Origin: Patescibacteria group bacterium
Lineage (GTDB): Bacteria > Patescibacteria > Microgenomatia > Levybacterales > UBA12049
Length of the DNA: 36,666 nt
NCBI GenBank assembly: GCA_023379465.1
Contig: JAMCTM010000016.1
Location: 1-36,666, forward strand
Reading direction: 5' to 3'
This document shows, piece by piece, positions 8,423 to 16,636 of this stretch (position 1 is its first letter; each line of letters begins with the position of its first letter). A program made the position numbers and the translations under genes. Below the pieces are notes generated by a model. It was not told the DNA's origin, ran no database searches, and worked only from the letters and a program-made list of their open reading frames with translations.

Positions 8423-8494
8423 CGTTCCCGAGAGGAGTCGGACCCCCATTGGCCCCTTAGGACGGGGCTGTTCTATCCGTTGAACTACGGGAAC
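8423..8494 (-). tRNA. tRNA-Arg (CCT)
   Basis: The minus strand folds into acceptor GTTCCCG/CGGGAAC, D-arm GTTCAACGGATAGAAC, anticodon arm GCCCC-GTCCTAA-GGGGC with anticodon CCT, and a T-arm GGGGG-TCCGACT-CCTCT containing two G-T pairs. The discriminator is G. The next bases are CAC, so CCA is not encoded, in contrast to the neighbouring tRNA-Pro. Confidence 0.95.
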
Positions 8495-8497
8495 ACA

Positions 8498-8527
8498 TTT
8501 GTATTTTAGCACACAAGAAGCTAAAAT
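8498..8527 (+). promoter_or_regulatory. Promoter of the sortase gene
   Basis: TTTGTA (8498-8503), 18 bases, TAAAAT (8522-8527). The ATG at 8534 follows the -10 box after six bases, so the mRNA would be leaderless. The -35 match is weak. Confidence 0.5.
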
Positions 8528-8533
8528 GAAAAA

Positions 8534-9244
8534 ATGACCAAGAGGGAAATTATCAAATTCTTAATTCTTCGTTCGATTGGCAATTTTTTGGTTTTGTTCG
8601 CCCTGTTTGGCGTGGGCGCTACTTTTGGCCCAACCCTTTACTACGAAGCCCTTTTTAGGCTAAGTCAGGCAAGAGGCGTTCATTATACGGTAGAACAGCC
8701 CGCGGTAAGGTCTTCCTTGGGACAGGTTCTAAAAAGCCGTGGGACAGCGCCGAAATTAGATCTGGCAGATGTCTTATCCGGCAACAAAGAGCAGGTTTTG
8801 ACACCGATTGATACACAGTTTGATATTTTGATACCAAAAATCGGCGCCAACGCCCGCGTTTTTCCCAATGTTGATCCTAGCAATTCACATATCTTTCTGC
8901 CAATTTTACAAAAAGGCGTTGCCCAGGCCGCGGGAAGCGTTTTTCCCGGCATGAATGGCAATATTTATCTTTTTGCCCATTCCACGGATAATTTTTGGGA
9001 TGTGGGACGGTATAATGCCGTTTTCTACCTCATTAAGGATTTGGTGCCGGGAGACGGCATTGTTATATTCTTCGAAAATCAGCGGTACGACTACACGGTA
9101 ACAGGATCGCGCATTGTTGATCCTTCTAATGTTTCTTATCTTCTGGACAGTCAAAAGCAGAATAGACAGCAGTTGATTCTCCAGACCTGCTGGCCGCCCG
9201 GAACCACCTGGAAGAGGCTCCTGGTTTTTGCCAGTCCTAAATAA
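8534..9244 (+). CDS. Sortase family transpeptidase
   Basis: A 236-residue protein with one N-terminal membrane anchor (about 9-33) and a C-terminal sortase barrel outside the cell. The catalytic set is visible: His149 in IYLFAHSTDN, Cys219 in LILQTCWPPG, and Arg228 in TTWKRLLVF. The TC-WPPGTTWKR arrangement is like class D/E sortases of CPR and Gram-positive bacteria. It would cleave a sorting motif in an exported protein and join it to an amino group. No clear LPXTG-type substrate is in this window; the giant protein at 25039 lacks such a C-terminus. The gene is convergent with the PEGA protein, with an eight-base gap. Confidence 0.9.
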   Translation: MTKREIIKFLILRSIGNFLVLFALFGVGATFGPTLYYEALFRLSQARGVHYTVEQPAVRSSLGQVLKSRGTAPKLDLADVLSGNKEQVLTPIDTQFDILIPKIGANARVFPNVDPSNSHIFLPILQKGVAQAAGSVFPGMNGNIYLFAHSTDNFWDVGRYNAVFYLIKDLVPGDGIVIFFENQRYDYTVTGSRIVDPSNVSYLLDSQKQNRQQLILQTCWPPGTTWKRLLVFASPK

Positions 9245-9252
9245 ATTCCAAT

Positions 9253-10440
9253 CTACTTTAGACCTATTGTATAGAGGTTCGGGCTGGTGTTCGAGTTGCC
9301 GAGATTTGTCAGTATAACAATCTTTGATCCGTCCGGCCAGGGGAAAACGAAGCTGTCAATAAAAGGACCGGCGTAGATTGTTGTCATGTTTGTGCCGTCG
9401 TAATCCATAATGTTTATCGCGCCCTTTTCCACATAAATGAGATGTCTTGAGTCCGTAAACCACATCAGGTGAGGGTTTGGGCTAATGTTTGGTATCTTAA
9501 AGTTTTTATCCTCCTTCATGTCATATACATAGATGGAGCCTTTTTGGATTTGCCGCTCCTGCGGGGTTGGATCCGTTCCTATGAGAGGGGGGGTGATAAC
9601 AGGAGGAAGATTCGCGGAGCGGCTGGCTTGGTAAAGAATCTTTGTTTCGTCAGGCGACCACTGCATGATACGAAAGTCGCTTAAGATAATATGTTTTAGA
9701 TCCTTTGGCAGTGTGCTTATTCTGGAGTTATTTTTCTCTTCCTTTTCTTTTTTCCAGCGGTTTATGGTTGTGTCAAGGGTTGCCGTTATGTCCTGGGGCG
9801 TTTGGTTGAATTCATTGGCGTTCAGAAGATAGGTGGTTGGATTGTTTGACGCGGAAATAGTGGCCAGAAGCTGGGATCCGTCGGGCGACCAGGTAAGACT
9901 CGCTTTCGAGAAAAAGTCGGTTGTGTCGTTGACTATCTGCGTTGAGGCGCTTTGGAGAGTGAGAATAGGGCGGCTGGTCATATCCAATATATAAATGCCG
10001 TTTTTTGCCGCGGACTGGGAAGCAACAGTATAGGCGATGCGGGTGCCGGAGGGATCAAGCGTTGGCGTTTGGACGCCAATCGAGGTTATGCTTTCGAGCT
10101 TTGGCGCTATGGGAAAAAGACGGGCCTGCGCCTTTGCCACAACCTCTTTTTGGATCTTAATTTTTTTCTTCCAGGAAAAATAGCCTTCTTTGGCAATGCG
10201 CACCTTATATTCTCCCGGCAGGAGGTTAATGGTATTGTTGGTCGCGGTTGTCAGGTGCCCGTCTATAAAAACCTGGGCTCCGTCCGGGGTGCTTGTGGCA
10301 ACCAGCATGCCGGTTGAGGATAATTCAATCTTTCCCTGATTCAAACCGAATCTGTACCCTTCCGCGTAGAGAACAGCTATTATGCTTGCCGTAAGTAAAA
10401 AAACCATGACGGAAAATGTAATTATCAGCTGTTTTTTCAT
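9253..10440 (-). CDS. PEGA domain / TolB-like beta-propeller protein
   Basis: A 395-residue protein with an N-terminal signal anchor (about 5-27). Next comes a PEGA domain (about 45-105: ATSTPDGAQVFIDGHLT, then LLPGEYKVRIAKEGY), a surface beta-sandwich usually linked to carbohydrate or envelope contacts. The remainder has TolB/WD40-like propeller blades with repeated pieces such as LTWSPDGSQLLATIS, IMQWSPDETKILYQ and LMWFTDSRHLIYVE. It is probably displayed on the outer side of the membrane. Its own promoter shares a -35 box with the divergent mreB gene. The exact function is unknown. Confidence 0.8.
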   Translation of the reverse strand: MKKQLIITFSVMVFLLTASIIAVLYAEGYRFGLNQGKIELSSTGMLVATSTPDGAQVFIDGHLTTATNNTINLLPGEYKVRIAKEGYFSWKKKIKIQKEVVAKAQARLFPIAPKLESITSIGVQTPTLDPSGTRIAYTVASQSAAKNGIYILDMTSRPILTLQSASTQIVNDTTDFFSKASLTWSPDGSQLLATISASNNPTTYLLNANEFNQTPQDITATLDTTINRWKKEKEEKNNSRISTLPKDLKHIILSDFRIMQWSPDETKILYQASRSANLPPVITPPLIGTDPTPQERQIQKGSIYVYDMKEDKNFKIPNISPNPHLMWFTDSRHLIYVEKGAINIMDYDGTNMTTIYAGPFIDSFVFPWPDGSKIVILTNLGNSNTSPNLYTIGLK

Positions 10441-10446
10441 AGGCTT

Positions 10447-10498
10447 ATTATATCTGTCTAAAATAACACTTGCAAGAGATTAAAACGGGACATATAAT
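10447..10498. promoter_or_regulatory. Symmetric divergent promoter with one shared -35 box
   Basis: TTGCAA at 10470-10475 is its own reverse complement. Rightward, 17 bases separate it from TATAAT at 10493-10498 (mreB). Leftward, 17 bases separate it from TATAAT, read on the minus strand, at 10452-10447 (PEGA gene). The left start codon at 10440 follows after six bases, so that mRNA is predicted leaderless; the mreB mRNA would have a leader of about 45 bases. Because both promoters use one -35 box, only one polymerase could occupy it at a time. Confidence 0.75.
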
Positions 10499-10551
10499 AA
10501 AACTTATCAAGGCTGGGTGGCATTTTGATACATTAAGTAGGTAGTTTGATT

Positions 10552-11574
10552 ATGTTATCTAAAAGAGTAGGCATAGATCTTGGCACAGCCAATACCCTTG
10601 TTTATCTGGCCGGGGAAGGCATAGTTTTAGATGAGCCGACTGTTGTGGCTGTAACCGCGGAGGAAAACAGGGTTGTGGCGGTTGGCAGAGAAGCAAAGGA
10701 AATGCTTGGGAGAACCCCGGGCAATATCGCGGCGATGAGGCCTTTAAGAGACGGCGTGATCGCGGACTACACAATTACCAAGGCTATGCTTTCCTATTTC
10801 ATAGACAAGTCCTGCGGCAAATCGAGATTTTTTAAGCCCGAGGTTATGATCTGCATTCCCTCAGGCGTAACCCAGGTTGAGAGACGGGCTGTTTTGGACG
10901 CGACAATGAGCGCCGGGGCGAAGATTGCCTATCTGATAGAAGAGTCATTGGCGGCCGCGATCGGGGCAAAAATTCCCATCGCCCAGGCGGCCGGGCATAT
11001 GATCGTTGACATAGGCGGAGGATCAACGGAATGCGCGGTGATTTCCCTAGGCGGAGTGGTTGTTCATAATTCGGTCAGGGTTGCCGGCAACAGAATAGAC
11101 GAGGCTATTGCCCAATACACCAAGAAAAAGTTTAACCTTTTGATTGGCGAGCGGACGGCCGAGGAAATAAAAATCGGCATAGGCAATGCCTTACTGCCTT
11201 TGGAAAAAAAGAAATCGGAGCCGGACCGAAAAATGGAAATAAGGGGCAGAGACAGTGTTTCCGGGCTTCCCAGGACAATCGAGCTTTTGGAGTCCCAAAT
11301 AAGCGAGGCTATCAGACCGGTTCTCATGGATATTGTTCAGGGAGTAAAGGGTGTTTTGGAACAGACCCCGCCTGAGCTGGCAAGCGACATTATAGATAAG
11401 GGTGTGGTTATGTCGGGCGGAACTTCGCTCTTGTTCAATTTTGATAAATTAATGACCCAGGCAACAGGCGTGCCGTGTCATGTGGCAGAGGATTCGCTAC
11501 TGTGCGTTGTCAGGGGAACAGGGGTGGCGCTTGAGAACATAGAGCTTTATAAAAGAAGTATCAGCAAGAAGTAG
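10552..11574 (+). CDS. mreB: Rod-shape-determining protein MreB
   Basis: About 340 residues of the actin/Hsp70 ATPase fold. Phosphate-binding loops are clear: VGIDLGTANTLVYLAGEG at the N-terminus and HMIVDIGGGSTECAVISLGG in the middle, followed by VVMSGGTSLLFNFDKL. MreB polymerises under the membrane and guides cell-wall synthesis. The ATG at 10552 gives the standard MLSKRVGIDLG start; the in-frame TTG two codons earlier is less likely. mreC and mreD do not follow, as a long AT-rich gap comes next. Confidence 0.97.
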   Translation: MLSKRVGIDLGTANTLVYLAGEGIVLDEPTVVAVTAEENRVVAVGREAKEMLGRTPGNIAAMRPLRDGVIADYTITKAMLSYFIDKSCGKSRFFKPEVMICIPSGVTQVERRAVLDATMSAGAKIAYLIEESLAAAIGAKIPIAQAAGHMIVDIGGGSTECAVISLGGVVVHNSVRVAGNRIDEAIAQYTKKKFNLLIGERTAEEIKIGIGNALLPLEKKKSEPDRKMEIRGRDSVSGLPRTIELLESQISEAIRPVLMDIVQGVKGVLEQTPPELASDIIDKGVVMSGGTSLLFNFDKLMTQATGVPCHVAEDSLLCVVRGTGVALENIELYKRSISKK

Positions 11575-11879
11575 ATTAGCGACTCTTAATTAAATTTTAA
11601 AATAAAAATTTCAAATTAAAAATTAGAGCGATGAGTCCTATAATTAGTTTTAGCGATATTTTAAGGTTATAAAATTTCACAAAAAACAATAAAAATTGTA
11701 TCCTGTAACATAAATTGACCGCGCCGCAACAAAAAATTAAAAACGAAAGACAAATCTTAAAATAATATTGCTGTATCAATCAAAAATAAAATTGAGCCAG
11801 TGTACAACAAAAATGATCAATAGGCATATTTTAAATCTTATATTATTAAATTTGATAGACTTATAATTATCAATTAGTT
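11575..11879. other. AT-rich intergenic gap, 305 bases
   Basis: No gene is visible. Just after mreB, CGACTCTTAATT at about 11580 and a later AATTAGAGCGATGAGTC (11621-11637) can pair imperfectly around a very A/T-rich loop, perhaps serving as a transcription end. A TATAAT at 11862-11867, 12 bases before the next ATG, is the likely -10 box of the WecG/TagA gene, but no clear -35 is present. Confidence 0.4.
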
Positions 11880-12707
11880 ATGGTGAAAACTGAAATTTTG
11901 GGGGTTAGTATAACAAATGAAACAGAAGACAATATCCTAGAGTATGTACTTAAAACCCTACGAAACAGGGGGGAAAACTACTACATTGTTACCCCAAACC
12001 CGGAGATAATAGTCTATTCCAAAAAAGATAAGCAGTTTAAAACTATCATCAATCAGGCACGATTAGCCCTTTGCGACGGGACGGGTGTATTGCTGGCCGG
12101 TTTGGTTCTCGGCAAAAAAATAAAACAGAGGATAACCGGTGTTGATTTTATGGTTAATTTGTGCAAAAGGGTTTCCGAAGAAAATATTCAACACGCGAGA
12201 AAGCCTATAACGGTGGGATTTTTGGGGGCAGGACCAAAAATAGCAGAAAGGACTGCCGAGTGCTTAGAATCAAAATACCCAGGCGTAAAGATAGTTTTCC
12301 TCGCTGAAGAGTGGGGAGAGGAAGGGTTTATTCGAGCAAGTCAAAGATCAAAAGTCAAAGATCAAAAGTCAAAACCACAACTTAAAAGTAAAAACTCAAG
12401 CGAGAAAAAACAACTGTATCCTAAACCCTATACGCTAAATGCTATTGATATTCTTTTTGTTGCTTTTGGTTTTCCCAAACAGGAGATCTGGATGGCAGGG
12501 CATATTAATCATCTGCCTGTCAGGGTAATGATCGGGGTAGGCGGGGCGTTTGATTATGTTAGCGGCAATGTTTCCCGCGCCCCCTTTATTGTCAGGCTTT
12601 TTGGTTTTGAGTGGCTCTACCGTTTGGTAAGAGAACCGTGGAGAATAAGGCGCCAGTTAGCCATTCTAAAATTCGTCTGCCTAGTTATTAAGGAAAGATT
12701 TAGCTGA
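11880..12707 (+). CDS. WecG/TagA/CpsF family glycosyltransferase (GT26)
   Basis: A 275-residue enzyme expected to transfer an N-acetylhexosamine-type sugar to a lipid-linked acceptor at the inner face of the membrane. Family marks are VTPNPEIIVYSKK, LALCDGTGVLLAGLVLG with the conserved Asp-Gly, RITGVDFM, ILFVAFGFPKQEIWM, and the C-terminal RVMIGVGGAFDYVSG plus the R-P-R membrane-associated tail. Between GFIRAS and AIDILFV lies an extra Lys/Gln/Ser-rich insert of about 35 residues. It is encoded by low-complexity DNA containing a perfect 14-base tandem repeat, so the gene has taken up a repeat element in frame. The product is otherwise full length. Confidence 0.88.
   Translation: MVKTEILGVSITNETEDNILEYVLKTLRNRGENYYIVTPNPEIIVYSKKDKQFKTIINQARLALCDGTGVLLAGLVLGKKIKQRITGVDFMVNLCKRVSEENIQHARKPITVGFLGAGPKIAERTAECLESKYPGVKIVFLAEEWGEEGFIRASQRSKVKDQKSKPQLKSKNSSEKKQLYPKPYTLNAIDILFVAFGFPKQEIWMAGHINHLPVRVMIGVGGAFDYVSGNVSRAPFIVRLFGFEWLYRLVREPWRIRRQLAILKFVCLVIKERFS
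12341..12448 (+). repeat. Simple-repeat insert inside the WecG/TagA gene
   Basis: TCAAAGATCAAAAG occurs twice in tandem (12341-12354 and 12355-12368), followed by further CAAAA/AAAAGT-rich sequence and then a CCTAAACCCTATACGCTAAA stretch (about 12420-12439). The block keeps the frame and encodes an insert not found in typical family members. Confidence 0.65.
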
Positions 12708-12716
12708 GGCCTTGGG

Positions 12717-12746
12717 TTGACAGGCCTTGCCGTGGTTTGTTACTAT
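12717..12746 (+). promoter_or_regulatory. Promoter of the GT4 glycosyltransferase gene
   Basis: TTGACA (12717-12722), 18 bases, TACTAT (12741-12746); the ATG at 12755 is eight bases further. The -35 box lies between two AGGCCT palindromes (about 12707-12712 and 12722-12727) that can pair, so a terminator-like hairpin or an operator may overlap the promoter. Confidence 0.6.
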
Positions 12747-12754
12747 CTAAATAG

Positions 12755-13816
12755 ATGAGAATCGGCATCATTGGTACCATTTGGTACAACACGCCGCCTA
12801 AAGGCTACGGCGGCACAGAAGAGGTTGTCTATAATCTGGTTAATGGCTTGGCTGAGAGGGGGCATGAAGTTTCTTTGTTTGGTCCGTCAACCGCCAATAC
12901 CCGTGCCAAGCTTTACCCGACCGTTGATAAACCCCTTAGGGAAAAAGGAGTTGATTGGGAGAACGTTTCTTACACCCTTTACCATTTAACCGAGGCCTTT
13001 GACCGGGAAAGCGAGTTTGATATTCTGCACATGCATCTTAATAAAGCCCAGGATTATCTGGCCCTGCCTTTGGCGTTTAGGTCAAAGGTTCCGGTTGTTT
13101 TTACCTTTCATTTTAAACTGCCGACCCCGGATTACAAGCCCGACCGATACCGCCTCTTGCAAAAATACCGCAAACTTCCCTTTATCAGCATTTCCAATTC
13201 GCAAAGAGGAGGCAGGGACTGGAATTTTACAGCCACTGTCTATAACGGTTTGAATATTGATGATTTTCCCTTTTGCGAAAAAGCGGAAGATTATTTTGTT
13301 TGGATCGGCAAGGTGAATCCGGCCAAAGGCACTAAGGAGGCAATCATGGCCGCCAAAAAAGCAGGGGTAAAGCTTTATCTAATGGGCGTAGTGGATACGG
13401 GAGTGCCAGAGCTTTTGTCGTATTATCAAGAAGAGGTTAAGCCTTTAGTTGACAATAAAAATATCATCTGGGTGGGAGAGGTGGGAATAAAGGAAAAGGC
13501 GAAAATCTTAGGCGGGGCAAAGGCCTTTTTAAACCCGATCGCCTGGGAAGAGCCTTTTGGTCTGGTAATGACCCAGTCCCAGGCAGTGGGTACTCCTGTC
13601 ATCTCCTTTAACAGGGGTTCCGCGCCCGAATTAATTATCAACGGCAAAACCGGTTTTCTGGTTAATGATCTCGGGGAAATGGCGGATAAGATTGCCCGGG
13701 TTGATAGCCTCTCCCGTTTCAGCTGCCGGAAAAACGTTGAAGAACATTTTACGATTGAAAAAATGGTTTCGGGCTATGAGGGCGCTTACAGAGATCTTAT
13801 AAACAAATTTCAATAA
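12755..13816 (+). CDS. Glycosyltransferase, GT4 family
   Basis: A 353-residue GT-B fold enzyme. The N-terminal half has IGIIGTIWYNTPPKGYGGTE, where the glycine-rich GYGGTE loop is typical of GT4. The C-terminal half has DYFVWIGKVNPAKGTKEAI and GEVGIKEKAKILGGAKAFL, then the donor-binding segment WEEPFGLVMTQSQAVGTPVI with the E-x7-E motif. Donor and acceptor are unknown. It is directly followed by trehalose-phosphate synthase and GalT genes, which suggests a role in a sugar pathway involving nucleotide sugars. The start is fixed by a promoter eight bases upstream, so the mRNA is predicted leaderless. Confidence 0.88.
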   Translation: MRIGIIGTIWYNTPPKGYGGTEEVVYNLVNGLAERGHEVSLFGPSTANTRAKLYPTVDKPLREKGVDWENVSYTLYHLTEAFDRESEFDILHMHLNKAQDYLALPLAFRSKVPVVFTFHFKLPTPDYKPDRYRLLQKYRKLPFISISNSQRGGRDWNFTATVYNGLNIDDFPFCEKAEDYFVWIGKVNPAKGTKEAIMAAKKAGVKLYLMGVVDTGVPELLSYYQEEVKPLVDNKNIIWVGEVGIKEKAKILGGAKAFLNPIAWEEPFGLVMTQSQAVGTPVISFNRGSAPELIINGKTGFLVNDLGEMADKIARVDSLSRFSCRKNVEEHFTIEKMVSGYEGAYRDLINKFQ

Positions 13817-13866
13817 AAAAACCATTCACCCGCTTTCCTATTTCCCATATATGATAAAATACTTTT

Positions 13867-15393
13867 ATGCTTTCCTATTTTGATCTTAAGGATTTTGCCA
13901 AAGAGAATAAAGTCAATATGATTATGGCCTCCGACGGATCGCCCCGGATAAGCTATCAAGATAATGGAGAGATAAAGCAGTCTTCAATTGCCGGCGGGGT
14001 CTCTCTTACGCTTGAGCCGATTGCCAAGGCCTTTTCCGCCCTCTATATCACCCGCGCCAGGACAGAGGAAGACAGAAAGACGGCGGGCAAAAAGATTTCT
14101 ATTACAAGTACCGACGGCGCCTATTTTCTGGAACGGCTTAACCTTTTGGAAGAGGAAACAGACAATTATTATAACGGTTTTGCCAATCAAACCCTTTGGC
14201 CTTTGTGCCACATTGCCTTTGAACAGCCGATTTTTGAAAATCGCTGGTACGAGGACTTTAAAAAAGTAAATCAGAAATTTGCCAAAAGCATTTCCGAGCG
14301 GGCAAAGGAGGGGAGTTTTATCTGGGTTAATGACTATCAGCTGTCCCTGGTGCCTTCGTTTCTAAAAAAACCCAAAAACTCCACTCTGGCTTTTTTTTGG
14401 CATATCCCCTGGCCGACCTGGGAGATATTCCGCATTCTGCCCCAGAAGCTCGATATTCTGGAGAGTTTGTTAAACTGTGATTTTCTTGGTTTTCACCGGG
14501 GATATCAGGTCAACAATTTTTTCAATTGCCTGGATCGTGAACTGCCGGTTAGAATAGACCACGAAACCAACACGGTTTACTATAAGGATAAAAAAACAGT
14601 GGTTAAGAATCTGCCGCTGGGGATAGATATTGACGTTATCAACTCACTGGTTAAAAAAGAGGAAGAGCGTCCATGGATGTTTGGGATTATTAAAAAGATT
14701 CTGGGCGAAGATAGTCCAAAGGACAGCAGCTCGGAGGATCCTTTGCGGGTAATTTTCGACAGGTTCAAGGTGATTATCGGGGTGGACCGCCTGGACTACA
14801 CCAAGGGCCTAAGCCTGCGCTTATTGGCTTTGGAAAAGTTTTTCCTCCAAAATCCCAAGTATCAAAACAAGGTGGTTTATATTTCAATTATTTCCCCCTC
14901 CAGAGAGAAAATACCCGCCTACATGGTCTTAAAACAGGAGATTACGGCCCTGACGGATAGAATAAACACGGCTTTGGGAAACGGCAGGTGGAAACCTGTT
15001 TATCTAATTTATAAAACCTTCAGAAGGGAAGATATTGTTAATTTCTATCGGCAGTCGGATCTTTGTTTGGTAACCCCTAGAGACGACGGCATGAATTTAG
15101 TCTCAAAAGAGTTTGTGGTTGCCTCAAGCTCTTCCCGTAACCCCGGCATGCTGGTTCTTTCCCGATTCGCCGGCTCCGCCATAGATTTAACCGAGGCCTT
15201 AATTGTTAATCCTTATGATTTGGATGAAATGGTTAGGGCAATTAAGGAAGGTTTGGAGATGGGCTCAAAAGACAAGAAGGAAAGGCTGGGGAGAATGGTT
15301 CAGGTTCTCTCCGAAAGAAATATCTATCAATGGGCGCAGGATTTTGTAAAGACAGCCCTTTTTGCCAAAGTAAATAATCATGTTTTGCTATGA
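13867..15393 (+). CDS. otsA: Trehalose-6-phosphate synthase (OtsA-like, GT20)
   Basis: A 508-residue GT20 enzyme that would join glucose from UDP- or ADP-glucose to glucose-6-phosphate. Matches to E. coli OtsA landmarks are AGGVSLTLEPIA for the N-terminal glycine loop, WVNDYQL (Asp156), FFWHIPWPTWEIF (His179), GVDRLDYTKGL with Arg/Lys for phosphate binding (about 303-313), and TPRDDGMNLVSKE with acidic residues for the donor ribose. Glucosylglycerol-phosphate synthases share these motifs, so the acceptor is not certain. No trehalose-phosphatase gene or fused phosphatase domain is seen. A TG-extended TAAAAT (13855-13860) six bases before the ATG suggests its own leaderless start. The stop overlaps the GalT start (ATGA). 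Confidence 0.9.
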   Translation: MLSYFDLKDFAKENKVNMIMASDGSPRISYQDNGEIKQSSIAGGVSLTLEPIAKAFSALYITRARTEEDRKTAGKKISITSTDGAYFLERLNLLEEETDNYYNGFANQTLWPLCHIAFEQPIFENRWYEDFKKVNQKFAKSISERAKEGSFIWVNDYQLSLVPSFLKKPKNSTLAFFWHIPWPTWEIFRILPQKLDILESLLNCDFLGFHRGYQVNNFFNCLDRELPVRIDHETNTVYYKDKKTVVKNLPLGIDIDVINSLVKKEEERPWMFGIIKKILGEDSPKDSSSEDPLRVIFDRFKVIIGVDRLDYTKGLSLRLLALEKFFLQNPKYQNKVVYISIISPSREKIPAYMVLKQEITALTDRINTALGNGRWKPVYLIYKTFRREDIVNFYRQSDLCLVTPRDDGMNLVSKEFVVASSSSRNPGMLVLSRFAGSAIDLTEALIVNPYDLDEMVRAIKEGLEMGSKDKKERLGRMVQVLSERNIYQWAQDFVKTALFAKVNNHVLL

Positions 15394-16358
15394 GCGATTT
15401 TAGGTTTTTGGAGAATCCTCTTACTAAAAATTGGGTTATTCTGGCGCCCCGGCGGGCAAAACGGCCCAATGCTGCATTGGGGAGAGAGCCTGTTTGTCCT
15501 TTTTGTCCGGGAAGAGAAGGAGATGAGGAAGAGTTGTACAGGGTTCCAAATTCGGAAAACTCGGTAAACCAGAGTATCAGACGCTCAGATAAAAAGGAAG
15601 CAGATTGGCTCGTTAGAGTAGTTCCTAACAAATATCCCTTTGCCTCAATTCACGAGATTATCATTCATTCCCCCAATCACCATAAGAACTTTGGCGATTT
15701 ATCCCTTGGGCAGACGGAATTAATTTTTCAAACCTACAGGCAAAGATATAATACGCATAAAGATAAGGGCCAGGTTTATATCTTTCACAATCACGGCGGG
15801 GGAGGCGGGGAGAGCCTGCCCCATCCCCACAGTCAATTGACTGTTGTTCCCAAAGAAGTCAAAATGGATATGCCTCGCTTGTATCCTTACTTATCATTTG
15901 GATATACTTTGAAACCTTTTGATCTTAGGTCAAAAAAGGGGGGAGTGGAGAAAGAGTTGATGGTTGAAAACAGCAGATTTTATCTTTTCTGTCCGCAAAC
16001 CTCTCAATGGCCCGATGAGGTTTGGGTTTCTCCAAAAAAGCGCGGACTTACCTTTGGGGAGATAACAGACGGGCAGATAACAGATCTTGTTGCTATTCTC
16101 CTGCGGTTAGTTAAGATCATGGATCTTCGGCACGGACATGAATTTCCCTTTAATTTCTATATTTATCCGGGCAAAGACTGGTATCTTCGTCTTATTCCAA
16201 GGGTTAAAATGCTGGGAGGCTTTGAGATCGGCACCGGTATCTTTGTCAACACCCAGGATCCCAACGAAACCATTGCCTTTATCAAGGAACATTTCGAAAA
16301 TCCGGATATTGAAAAGATTAAAAGGGAACAGCAGGCGGACTACGAGAAAAGGGTCTAA
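15390..16358 (+). CDS. Galactose-1-phosphate uridylyltransferase-like (GalT, HIT superfamily)
   Basis: A 322-residue enzyme of the GalT group, which exchanges sugar-1-phosphate for the UMP or AMP of a nucleotide sugar. Motifs: CPFCPGRE at 36-43 (a zinc-binding CXXC), VVPNKYPFAS, a HxH pair HNHGGGGGESLPHPHSQL where His147 of HPHSQ is the expected nucleophile (HPHGQ in E. coli), and the C-terminal PFNFYIYP and LRLIPRVKMLGGFE. Related ADP-glucose phosphorylases cannot be excluded. It is translationally coupled to the upstream trehalose-phosphate synthase by a four-base overlap, suggesting a joint role in supplying or recycling the glucosyl donor. Confidence 0.85.
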   Translation: MSDFRFLENPLTKNWVILAPRRAKRPNAALGREPVCPFCPGREGDEEELYRVPNSENSVNQSIRRSDKKEADWLVRVVPNKYPFASIHEIIIHSPNHHKNFGDLSLGQTELIFQTYRQRYNTHKDKGQVYIFHNHGGGGGESLPHPHSQLTVVPKEVKMDMPRLYPYLSFGYTLKPFDLRSKKGGVEKELMVENSRFYLFCPQTSQWPDEVWVSPKKRGLTFGEITDGQITDLVAILLRLVKIMDLRHGHEFPFNFYIYPGKDWYLRLIPRVKMLGGFEIGTGIFVNTQDPNETIAFIKEHFENPDIEKIKREQQADYEKRV

Positions 16359-16510
16359 AACGATCTTTTTGATAAGCCATCACCATCACCATCAAGTGCC
16401 TGATGGTGGCATAAAAGACTCCCAATGGTGATGGTGATTTGGTCGTCAAATCAAGCTAATTACCATCGCCATCCATCAATGGTACCATCAATGGCGAGGC
16501 TGATGGAAAG
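16359..16510. repeat. CCATCA/TGATGG repeat cluster with long inverted repeat
   Basis: ATCACCATCACCAT at 16379-16392 is matched by its exact reverse complement ATGGTGATGGTGAT at 16425-16438, with 32 bases between. Further copies of the same words follow: TCGCCAT (16466-16472) and ATGGCGA (16491-16497) form a second inverted pair, and CCATCAATGG is repeated within. The cluster sits where the front of a BrnT-like toxin gene would be expected, so it may be an inserted element or a deletion scar. It could also end the GalT transcript. Confidence 0.65.
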
Positions 16511-16636
16511 ACAAATACAGGAAGAAAGCTGGAGATATATTTTACGGTTAGAAATAAGAAAATACGAGTGATTGCTTCATGGGACATGAGTAGACGAGCA
16601 AGAGCGGTATACCTGTCACAAGAAGAACAGAAATAG
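16460..16636 (+). pseudogene. Truncated BrnT-like toxin remnant
   Basis: The frame between TAA (16457-16459) and TAG (16634-16636) has no convincing start but encodes GKTNTGRKLEIYFTVRNKK followed by IRVIASWDMSRRARAVY. This matches the C-terminal half of BrnT-type ribonuclease toxins (G-T--GR-L-v-ftvr---IRVI-ARdM-rrEr--Y). The N-terminal half is missing, replaced by the CCATCA repeat cluster. The intact CopG/BrnA-like antitoxin gene follows 17 bases later, the normal toxin-antitoxin order. The toxin therefore looks dead while its antitoxin survives. Confidence 0.6.

Noticed and set aside
16373..16510. CCATCA repeats as a CRISPR array
   Set aside because: Repeat units are 6-14 bases, include inverted copies and lack spacers of uniform length; no cas genes are nearby.
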